Shown piece after piece: positions 20,610 through 29,415 of a DNA stretch of 64,000 nt. This DNA is from Mortierella alpina. Lineage: Eukaryota; Mortierellomycota; Mortierellomycetes; Mortierellales; Mortierellaceae. The DNA lies in contig JANATF010000014.1 of NCBI GenBank assembly GCA_029449245.1, positions 183,501 through 247,500 on the forward strand, read 5' to 3'. Numbering within the stretch: position 1 is the first letter of the stretch; each line of letters begins with the position of its first letter. The notes beneath the pieces were generated by a model. It was not told the DNA's origin, did not search any database, and saw nothing but the letters and a program-made list of their open reading frames with translations. A program made the position numbers and the translations under genes.

Positions 20610-23600
20610 CTAGAGCTCCCCCTCTCTGTCTCTGTCTCTGGCAGCCTCACTTCTGATCTGCAAGTTGTATTGATTGAGTGAGCCAGCTCTCGTCATCCTC
20701 ATCCTGAACGTCCGTAATGCAGCCTCCTTTCTCATCTCTAGCGACGGTCCAGGTATTATCAAGATGAGCTTTAACACCTCGTCGATAAGCGTTCGATTGA
20801 AAGCGTAATGCTTTCGAACCATGGCGTTTGCGTTCTTGCGCCACTTGTAAAACCTGTCCATTTGCCAAATGGAGGGCGCACCATCTAGCCCATGGAACCA
20901 CTCTTGCCATAGAGGCTCAATGTCGCGTGGACGACGCCTCATAATGTACGTCGAAACGTTAGGTTGATCGCGTGGCCATGCCAGCTGCTCCGCTAATAAC
21001 TCGAGGCTGACCGGCTGTTCTCGTTCTGGTAAGGCTTCCACTGGCGGCTGTTCTCTCTCTGGCAATTCTTCCACTGGCGTTAGTTCTCTTTCTGATAATT
21101 CCTCCATTGGAGGCAGTTGAGGAGATGATGCTAGAGACGAAGCAGGAGAAATCTGAGCCGGTGTAGGCGAGTTACAGTATATCGATGAGGAGCGGGAGAG
21201 TGGGGAGGGTGGCACCGGAGAGGGCGAATGAGTTCGGAGACTGGGTAGAGGGACTGTCTGCTGCTCGGCTGGTTGTGGCAAGGACCATGATGGCTCGGAT
21301 GCTGGAGGCGCAACATTTAGCCAGCTAGGTATTAGGTTGAGCGGCGGTATCGTGGCAGTAGGGCGCCTCATGTTCTCAATGACATTAGAAGCATGGCGCA
21401 GGATCTCCTGCAATCCCTGAAGATGCATGTCCAAGCTAGAGGTGATGTTGTTATAAGAGGCGACGTGGCCGTGATGCATTGTTTTCAAATCGCTCCTCAT
21501 GTGGTCCACAAGCCGTTGTATGGATGCCGTCCATAATTCTCTTTCTCGCTGCAGATCGGCCGCTGTTGGTTGTGGAATCTGTCGCTCTGCAATGGCTGCC
21601 AGCAGCTCAGAAATACCCCTGAGTTGGTTATGAATGGCAGGAGAATTGGCAAGGAGGCTGTCATTGGTAGGCGATGAGGCGGTGGCCATCTTTTCCCGCA
21701 AAGACACTCTAAACTGAGTGAAGAGGGGCGACCTGAAGACCGGCTCATGAAACATCCTGTGGAGGTAGTACAGACACTCTGGGTCGCTGTTGATTTCCAT
21801 AAGGGCAGCGGCGTCCTGCAAAATGACTTTGCGCAGGTGGACAAGGATGATGAAGAACTTGATCTTTGGGGAGTCTTCCTTCGAATAACGGGCAGCCTCG
21901 CGGTGGTCCAGTGTTCTTCCAGTATATTCGTCCTTGTCCATCATGATATTCTCCATCCAGGTTTGCCAGTCTTGGTCTGGATATGCATCGTTAAGAACAG
22001 GGAAGATGAGCTTTTGAAGTTCGACTGGTGGGATCAATGTGTTTCTTGCAATCCAGAACCGCTCTTGATGATGAGTAAAGCCGGCCAACTTCAACGGGAC
22101 GCGTTCCGGAATCTCGCTCAAGTAATGTGTGGCGACTCGTTGATGTAGCCAATTCCCGTGCTGTGCGATCTCCTCGATTGTTGCCCCGGCTGACTGAGCT
22201 TGTTGCGCTCCTGCTCGGCGGCCAGCATGGGTGACCTTTTTCGATACGATGTTGGCAGCTTCCATCTCAGCCTTTTGAGCGCCGCAGTGCGTGTTGCCCG
22301 ACATCTGCGTGAATTGGTCATGCGTAAACAAAAGATGGCTTGAAGCCCAGTCCGGATTATTGAAGTCAGGACGTGTGTCCGCATACTAAAGCGTTGATAA
22401 AAATCATTAGAAGTCGGATGGAGCAAACATATGATATGGTCAATCGCACTGGGAAGGACGCACCATGAACCTTTCGAACAAGTAAAACGCTAAAGACCCT
22501 ACTGGGCAGACCTCTACGTCTCTGTTTCGCACAACCACGCCATAAAGTAGCTTCCCATCGGCATTCATCTTGCCTTGCAGCATGGTGAGGACAATGCCCA
22601 AGGTGAACTGCCCTGTATCGTCACTGAATTCGAATTGATGGAAATTGAGGTCCTGCAGTCTCGCCATCCGCGTATTTTCTCCTCGGCACATCATGTAGTG
22701 GGTCCATGATGTATTTAATCGGTCCCTGAGCCCTTTTAGCTTATGGCGGGTTGTCTTGTCCAACTTGATGTAGTTGCGCGTCCAATACGACTTCATCAAA
22801 CGTTTGAAGCCATTTCTAGTATAACCCACTGTGATCCTAAGTCCAGGAAATTTTGCTGCTGTTGAGAGGCGGCCTAATGTAGAGTTGACGCAAAGAGCGG
22901 TTCAGTAACTGGCCACAGCATCACTCAATGCGCACTGCAGTTGGCCAGCGTTCCATCGTGATATTGCCTTACCGACTTTCCGTTTGTATGCGTCCATGAA
23001 CGGCTTGGCTATCTTGCGGGGGTTCGTCTCTGCTCCTGGCCTTGGTTGATTTGGTGGTCCTGAAGATGCCTCTTCGTTCCATAGATCCACAACAGCCTTG
23101 ATATAGAAGTCCATGGTCTCCGGCATTAAATAGTCCGCAAGCGCATCCTTTCGGACGTTCTGTCTTCGCAAAGGCTGTATATCAGGGTCTAAAGGATCCG
23201 ACTCTCCCATGATCTCCTTGAAATACCGAGCAGCCCGAGAATTCGTCACTTGATGGTCCCTATAATGATGTCGCTCGCACCAAGCCTACATCAGCGTAAC
23301 AAGCAAAAATACAATATTTGTCATCGTTCGACGCTTGAACATCATAGTGCCAGTTGAACAAACACGGGCGGGCCACTGGTCATACAATCCATGTTTTTCG
23401 GTACTTGTCATACGCATTTCGGGTCGATGGGTGTAGGTTGGCGCGTCGCACTTGCTGAGACTCGAAAACAGCGCCTGCCTCCTGTAGGTAGTTGATCCTA
23501 GCCCAATCGGCATCCGACCGAGGTGCTGCTGCTGCGAGCGGCGGTGATGGTGCTGGTGGAGACGTTGGTGCCGGTGGTGGAGAAGCTAGTACTATAGGTG

Positions 23601-23955
23601 GAACCGCTGGTGCTATAGGTGGAGCCGCTACATGGTTGACATGTTTGCGAGCTCGTTTGCGCATGCTCTCGCGTTCTCGATTATTGTCGTCCACCTGCGA
23701 TCGAGGTTGCGCAAGTTCCTTCCCTTTATCGAGCGCAGGTTGCTTTCCTTTTCTTTTGCGCGAGGCGGACTTCGATCCTGACGCAGGAGGTAGCTGTTCT
23801 TGCGTCAGCTGTACAATCTGACCATGTGTTGCCGCCTGTATCGCGGCAAGATCATCATGGTTTGCAAGTGCGCGTTCGTTATGGTGAATCGTCGAAACTT
23901 GGTCGCCATCAGGTTGGGTCATTAGCGAGGTGATGCTGTCTCTGCCCTCGTCCAT
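20610..23955 (-). CDS. Crypton-type tyrosine recombinase with GCR1_C-like end (about 1038 aa)
   Basis: Proposed exons on the minus strand: 23955-23386, 23285-22910, 22858-22464 and 22385-20610, total 3117 nt in frame. The first exon is charged with a nuclear-localisation-like SRKRKGKQ. The recombinase domain has Arg in ARLQDLNFHQFEF, box II THAGRRAG, HGNW, and Tyr in THYLSEIP. Pro/Ser-rich linkers follow. The last ~110 residues (RRRPRDIEPLWQEWFHG, FYKWRKNANAMV) match the GCR1_C DNA-binding type found in fungal Cryptons. Between exons 2 and 3 the frame is the same on both sides but contains a TGA at 22902-22904; either a 51-nt intron with an atypical GTTACT donor (22859-22909) removes it or the gene carries a nonsense mutation. 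A TTCTTGCAG precedes the ATG, so a leader exon is possible. Confidence 0.75.
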
Positions 23956-24487
23956 CTGCAAGAAAGAATGGTCTCATAGGTGTTCGGCATCCAGAAAGTA
24001 AGGTTGTGGAGACAAGCATAGTGTCAGACTAAACCACTTGAGGAAGCTTCGTTCCTGAATTCAGGAACGCAAGTCAAAACACGAGGTGACCGTTTACCAT
24101 TCTCCTCGGCAATGGGGACAGGGTCAGGAATGGCTGACCGAGAGCCACTACATTCACCGGTTTTGTCCAGCAAATGTGCAGTGTAGGGGTATGAAGACAT
24201 GTGGCAGTTGCACGTTAGAGTGGTAGTATATAGTTAATGGCGGATTACACATGGATGGAGCCTTCATGAAGGGCGGAGGTGACTTTTTCTCCCCCGTATT
24301 CTTGCTGAGCGAAAAAAATTCACACACTTCACAGACCCTTATATTTTTGGCTACTCTAAAGCTGTGACCCATACAATCGACCACAAATGTGTGATTTCGT
24401 CTTATAAAAATACCCTCACAGTATCAGCTTTCAAGCCAAATATGACTAGGCAGCGAAGTATTTGAAAGAGCTTGGAAAATATTACAT
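23956..24487. other. Upstream region of the second Crypton gene
   Basis: No coding region or repeat recognised. A TATAAAAATAC-like motif occurs near 24402. The small frame at 24154-24384 has no supporting features. Confidence 0.35.
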
Positions 24488-24490
24488 ATT

Positions 24491-24670
24491 GGCTCAACTC
24501 AAATGCATTTTTTTTTTCACGGGTGATAATTATAAAAACATTCGGGCGTACGATTACGAATGTGCAGCATGCAATTCTGGGGCGCTGGATGATGACCTTC
24601 CTCTAAGTGCACGACTGGCATAATTTTATAATTATCACCCGTGAAAAAAAAAATGCATTTGAGTTGAGCC
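24491..24670. mobile_element. Palindromic foldback/MITE element
   Basis: Two perfect 47-bp inverted arms (24491-24537 and 24624-24670) start GGCTCAACTCAAATGCA, include a run of ten T/A, and enclose an 86-nt loop. ATT is repeated directly on both sides (24488-24490 and 24671-24673), consistent with a 3-bp target duplication. Removing the element and one ATT restores TATTGTCC, that is, a TA directly before the end of the next MITE, which strongly supports the insertion model. Confidence 0.75.
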
Positions 24671-24671
24671 A

Positions 24672-24980
24672 TTGTCCATTTCAGAAATTTTTCCGTCAAA
24701 AATTTTGAGTTAAAGGTGGGTCACAGTGGAGCTATTCCCAGATCCCCTGCTATTAGTTAACGCAGTGAGATCGAATAGGAACTGAGAAGGGCGAAACTTC
24801 GGTTTACCAAACGGAAAAGTCCTTATTTTTGTTTCTAATCGAGGTTTGCTGTCTGGCAGAACCTTCGAACAGCAGATGTAAAGCTGCTTTAGCAGCTTGT
24901 CAAAAAATGCTAAATGAAGAAATTTTTGAGCTAAAGCTGCAATAGCTAATCGTTGGCGGATATTTTTGTGAAAGGCACAA
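24672..24980. mobile_element. MITE derived from the adjacent Tc1/mariner element
   Basis: The right end (24942-24980) is the inverted copy of the left end of the 25001-27978 element, and the similarity continues inward for ~240 bp (compare 24740-24980 with the inverse of 25001-25265). Its left end (TTGTCCATTTCAG, then CCGTCAAAAATTTTGAG) resembles the right end of that element. It is therefore an internally deleted, inverted relative, 309 bp long. TA follows at 24981-24982; the left TA is split by the foldback insertion. Confidence 0.75.
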
Positions 24981-25343
24981 TAAACCTAAATCATAACCTA
25001 TTGTGCCTTTCACAAAAATTTCCGCCATCGAATAGCTATTGATACTTTAGAGTTCCGCTGGAAAAAAAATTTCTTCGAATAGAAATTTTGGTCAAGTATA
25101 ATAGCGTGATCACACCGGATGCTAAAGCAGCTTTAGCTTCCCTATTCGAAGTTTTGGACAACCCGCCAACTTCGATTTGAGACAAAAGTATAGAACTTTT
25201 CCGTTTGGTTGGCGGAAGTTTCGCCTTGCTCAGCTCCTATTCGAAGTCTTGATTTGACTAATAGCAGTTCACCGCAGTCAATCGCACGACTATGCCCAAG
25301 AAAAGTTTTCAGTGGATTCACTTTGACCCCCCTCTCTTCTCCC

Positions 25344-26433
25344 ATGCGCTCTGAGGATCTGCGTTGGCGCGCGGTAGTCCTCTACGGCCTCCTCGGCATG
25401 GATAGCGTGGATGTTGGCGCACTTCTTGGTGTGTCCTCATCGAGCGTTGTGAAATGGACGCGTAAGTGGTAAGGCGATTGTATGATAAGCTACAAACATG
25501 CCGTGTACTGACATACTCGTTAACTGCTGCACACATACTGTAACAGGCTTGTTCGATCGCACTGGCAATGTTGTTTCCAACGTGGGTAGCAATACGAAGC
25601 AACGGTGGACACAAGAGGTGTACACGTTCGTCGGCGAGTTCGTAAAAGAGCATCCTTGCTTTCTCCTCGACGAGTTACGAGACGCATTGCTGGCTGCTTT
25701 TCCTTTACAGTCAAATTTCTCAACGCCCACGCTCTGTCGAGCTCTGAGGCATGACATGAATCTGACTCGAAAGACTCTGCAGAAGCGAGCTCGGGAGGCC
25801 ATTCCTCAAGAATTAAAGGACTTCAAGGACAATTTGGAGCCATTTTACCTCTACCCCGAGCAAATGGTGTTCGTTGATGAGACTAGCAAGGACAGCCGTG
25901 CAGCTTTACGGCGGTATGCCTGGGCACCCCGTGGAACACCTGCGGTCGTTGATCTTCCCTTCACCCGTGGCAAACGTGTATCAGCCTTGGCAGCCTACAA
26001 TCACAAAGGCTTTCTCGCGTGGTCTTTCACTCAGGAAACATTCACGCGCGTATCTTTTCATCGCGCTTTTGTTGCGAAGATTCTGCCTCACCTCAATCCA
26101 TGGCCGATGCCCAACTCTATAGTGGTCATGGACAATGCGCGAATTCACATGTATTCGGAGCTGGAGGATGCTATAAACAGCAGGGGTGCGTATCTGTTCT
26201 TCCTACCACCTTACTGCCCTCAACTTAACCCTATCGAAATTGGATTTGGAAGGCTCAAATCCTGGATACAGAAAGAAGCACACCTGATTTTCAAGGACTT
26301 TCCTGAAGAAACACTTGATGCCGCGTTCAGACTTTGCACCACAACTAAAGAAGGCCCTGTAAATACGTTCGCGCACTGCGGATATGGGGCAGCGAGCTTG
26401 ATAGATGAAAAGTTTGATTTGCTAAGAAAATAG
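25344..26433 (+). CDS. Tc1/mariner (DDE_3) transposase, two exons (334 aa)
   Basis: Exons 25344-25461 and 25547-26433; the intron starts GTAAGT and ends GTAACAG. The joined frame is 1005 nt. Residues 5-40 form a helix-turn-helix (DLRWRAVVLYGLLGMDSVDV). The DDE domain has FVDET, VVMDNARIH and PPYCPQLNPIE, with 34 residues between the second Asp and the Glu (DD34E). The enzyme would cut at the element ends and insert at TA. All three catalytic residues and the frame are intact, so the element may be autonomous. Confidence 0.9.
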
Positions 26434-26448
26434 ATCCAGCCCGCGCAT

Positions 26449-27714
26449 TTACTCATCATCCATATGATCCACATCCTCTATGTCTATAGTCGGTTCCAAG
26501 GGAGGGCCGTTGTCATCGAAGTCATACAGCCGGTTTACGTCAAAGTTTGGCGGCAAATTAACGGCTTGTAGAAGGTCCTTTGCTTCCATATGCAGGATGC
26601 CATCAAAATGAAATTTCACATGGACCTCCTTATATTCACGTTGACGCGCTTCCTGAACCAGTAGCTGATTACGATGATGATCCTCCACCATGCGGTCAAC
26701 ATTTTGCGCTTGCTTATAGGTTTCTCCTGGTGGTATAGTGATGTTTACGTTTCCATCTGGTGGACGATGCCTCTTCGCGGCATGCTGTACGAGAGCTCGC
26801 TTCGCAATTCGTCCTTGCTTATCTATGTCACCTCGTGCAACGGCTGCGTCGATATCCTCTCTAGCGAACGCCTTTCTCTTGTTAGTAGCCCGATGGAGGG
26901 TTTCTGCACTTGCTGAGGCACCCTTGCCTGATAGATATACAAAGAGGTGCACTTTGACGGTGCTATCATCTAGATGTACGTCGAGCTTCGTTACTCTAGC
27001 CGTTTCCTTGCGCCATGCTTTCACGAGAATTGTTTTGAAGTTGTCCGAACTGGCTTCTATGAAGGCCGAATGCTTGGTACTGTGGGCCGGCCGGACATAG
27101 GGTCTGCCATCATCAACCCGGGTGAGTTTATCCTGCCCTGCTAGTTTGGTCCTGATACGCGCAATCACGACGTCCAAGGAGTCTTCTGCTACATCATAGT
27201 CAATCTCCATTGGTGCCGGAATATTGTGTATGGCGCGTGAAACGGTTCCAGGGTTGCCTTTCTTGAAGTTGATGACGAGATGGATTTTAGTGGGACCTGC
27301 TAGGTTGCTGGATGGCGCTGGTGAGGGCGAGCCTTGTGGAGGAGGCGACTGAGGTACTTCGGGAAGTGGGGACAACGTCTCGGCTCTAAGCGAGAGATGA
27401 TGCTCAGCTCTAGAGCGATGGTGATCACGGCGGGTAGGGGAAGGTGTTAATGAACGAGGCGGCGAGGGTGATTGAGGTAGATCTGGTAGAGGAGATAATG
27501 TCTCGGCTCTAGTCCTCAAGCGAGGGAGACGATCTGTCTGAGCTGTAGAAGGATGCTGGATAGTAGGATCCGATTTTTCTGGCCTTGAAGCATTTGACCG
27601 AGGAGCGGGTGCAGAGGCAGGAGCACGACGGCGGCGGTGATTCGTTAAAGACCTCAGCGGTTGGGCCGTGGTGGACGGGTTTGCTGAGCGCTGTGATCTG
27701 GTGTGTGAAGGCAT
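26449..27714 (-). CDS. Unknown accessory protein of the Tc1/mariner element (421 aa)
   Basis: The ATG at 27714 is the first in frame; the open frame extends further upstream without ATG. Residues 1-150 are Pro/Ser/Arg-rich with an internal duplication (RAETLSPLPDLPQSPSP and RAETLSPLPEVPQSPPP). Residues ~155-290 look folded (KIHLVINFKKGNPG..., TKLDVHLDDSTVKVHLFVYL). The C-terminal third is basic, then acidic. No named domain is recognised. Its position inside the inverted repeats, convergent with the transposase, implies that it travels with the element; a role in DNA binding or in countering silencing would be speculation. Confidence 0.7.
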   Translation of the reverse strand: MPSHTRSQRSANPSTTAQPLRSLTNHRRRRAPASAPAPRSNASRPEKSDPTIQHPSTAQTDRLPRLRTRAETLSPLPDLPQSPSPPRSLTPSPTRRDHHRSRAEHHLSLRAETLSPLPEVPQSPPPQGSPSPAPSSNLAGPTKIHLVINFKKGNPGTVSRAIHNIPAPMEIDYDVAEDSLDVVIARIRTKLAGQDKLTRVDDGRPYVRPAHSTKHSAFIEASSDNFKTILVKAWRKETARVTKLDVHLDDSTVKVHLFVYLSGKGASASAETLHRATNKRKAFAREDIDAAVARGDIDKQGRIAKRALVQHAAKRHRPPDGNVNITIPPGETYKQAQNVDRMVEDHHRNQLLVQEARQREYKEVHVKFHFDGILHMEAKDLLQAVNLPPNFDVNRLYDFDDNGPPLEPTIDIEDVDHMDDE

Positions 27715-27978
27715 TGATGCAGCATATGAAGCTTGAAAATGAAATTGAGAGGTGCTTACAAGGCTGTTTCTACCGTTCGTCAGTGTCACCTTTGCCTTCT
27801 TCAGTGTAAGGGTGTTTTGTAATCGTGCATGGTCTGGCTGTTTTTGCAACTTAGTGTCCTCTAGAATTTGCTCGGGGCTCGATTAGTGAAATTTAAGGTG
27901 GGAATAGTGCTGACCTCGAATAGCGCTGAACCTTGTTTAGCTCAAAATTTTTGACGGAAATTTTTGTGAAAGGCACAA

Positions 27979-28507
27979 TACATCAAGAAGCAATTAACGA
28001 GACAAGAGAGGGATCTTTATTCTGTCGGGAGCCGGCTACTTATGCTGGAGCCGTCTCCCTGATGTACGTAGATGTCCACACGTTTATGGACAATATAGTG
28101 CAGAGCTTTTATTTGTTTAAACTATAGCTTCGTTATTGATGAGTGTTGCTTGACCAGCAAGGCAGTTGTTACGTACTGATAAAGGTTAGTCTAAGGTTGC
28201 AATGGCTAAATGGAGTGGTGCACGTGAAGAAGCGAGTTAGCATGGGAAATTGCGTGCCAAGAAACCCCTTAATACTAAGAAGCAAACTCATTGTCATTGT
28301 GGGGGTACATGCACAAGTGTATGGAATATAGAATATGTGGTTAATAGTTCAACGTAAAAAAGTTTACATGGTTCTTGCAGGGCAAAAAAATACGGGTGGT
28401 GCCCGGAATTAATGTTCTGACAAGTTCTGAGTACATTCACGTTAATACTACCCCTTAACACTCCGTACCACAGAGAAAGAAAAAAAAGAGAGATGTTGTT
28501 CTTTCGA
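27979..28507. other. Gap between Tc1/mariner element and 28S copy B
   Basis: No gene recognised. The last ~60 bp (about 28450-28507) are shared with the sequence before 28S copies C and E and contain ACCCCTTAA and a purine run ending GAGATGTTGTTC, which corresponds to 28S 3' ETS on the other strand. Confidence 0.4.
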
Positions 28508-28906
28508 ACAAATCTGTACAACATAGTGCTTAATCTCAGCAGATCGACGCAACAGAGCGTCTCTACTGCTTACAATACACCGTTGCTTAAAAGTCGTCTG
28601 CAATGGATTTATCTCTTCCAATATTTGAAATTAACATTAGCAGGAGCCTCATGAAGCCTTTCCGCTCCACAAGACCACCCCACGTAATATGATTCAGGAC
28701 CCGGAGGTCTATTCGTATTCAACTAAAAATCGGAAAAGGCGGTAATCGTCGCGTTCTAGCACGGATTCTGACTTAGAGGCGTTCAGCCATAATCCAACGG
28801 ATGATAGCTTCGGGCCATTGCTTGCTCAAGCAGGCCCAAATACCAATTATCCGAATGAACGGTTCCTCTCGTACTAAGTTCAATTACTATTGCAACAACA
28901 TTTCAT

Positions 28907-28961
<55 letters not shown>

Positions 28962-29005
28962 ATTTGTGGGTGAACAATCCAACACTTACTGAATTCTGCT
29001 TCAGT

Positions 29006-29041
<36 letters not shown>

Positions 29042-29066
29042 AACGTCGCTATGAACGCTTGGCTGG
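28508..29066 (-). rRNA. Dispersed 3' fragment of 28S rRNA, copy B
   Basis: Same 28S 3' region as copy A, from the exact rRNA 3' end (28508) to the segment TTCATAGCG..., breaking at CAGCCAAGCG near 29066. Just outside the rRNA 3' end is a hairpin (TTGTTC-GAAA-GAACAA in rRNA sense), which looks like 3' ETS. The break is directly joined to the promoter of the LRR gene on the opposite strand. Confidence 0.92.
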
Positions 29067-29415
29067 CCAAGGCAGTCGCCACCCCCTATTCCTTCTATTT
29101 TCAGACTCCCTTTGCACGGTATGGCATTTCACGAGTGCTCTTCTATGAGGGAATAGTGCCAAGGAGCAGACGGTAAACTGTATGCACGGGAATTTGGCAT
29201 TGTGCGGGAGAGAGAAAAAAAGAAAGTTTGGCGGTCAGTGCACAATTCATTGTCACTCACCATTTTCTCCCGAGGGCGCACAAATGGCTATCCATATTTT
29301 TGCTTTCTTAAATTCCCACTCCCTTCCCTTCTGCCTCTTCATCCTTCACCTAACTTTCCTCACTCACTCGCACGAAACTCCATTTTTTCCCTATCTTACG
29401 ACATCCAACGCAGCC
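29067..29415 (+). promoter_or_regulatory. Promoter and leader of the LRR gene
   Basis: This block is closely matched at 55704-56089 in front of the broken paralogue and in part at 2050-2195. It contains TGCACGGGAATT, a purine run and GGCGGTCAGTGCAC, followed by a long C/T-rich leader ending CCAACGCAGCCATGG. Conservation of the whole block with its attached 28S tail implies that 28S fragment, promoter and gene were duplicated together. Confidence 0.65.

Larger units (their letters stand above)
25001..27978 (+). mobile_element. Complete two-gene Tc1/mariner-type transposon
   Basis: Terminal inverted repeats of 24-26 bp (TTGTGCCTTTCACAAAAA...) occupy both ends, and TA flanks both (24999-25000 and 27979-27980), the expected target duplication for the IS630/Tc1/mariner group. 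Inside are two convergent genes whose stop codons are about 16 bp apart: a DD34E transposase and an unrelated 421-residue protein. Sixteen bp to the left lies a related MITE in opposite orientation, so two TIRs face each other. Confidence 0.85.

Noticed and set aside
28508-29066. Functional 28S rRNA gene
   Set aside because: Only the last ~560 nt are present, without 5' parts, 5.8S or 18S.
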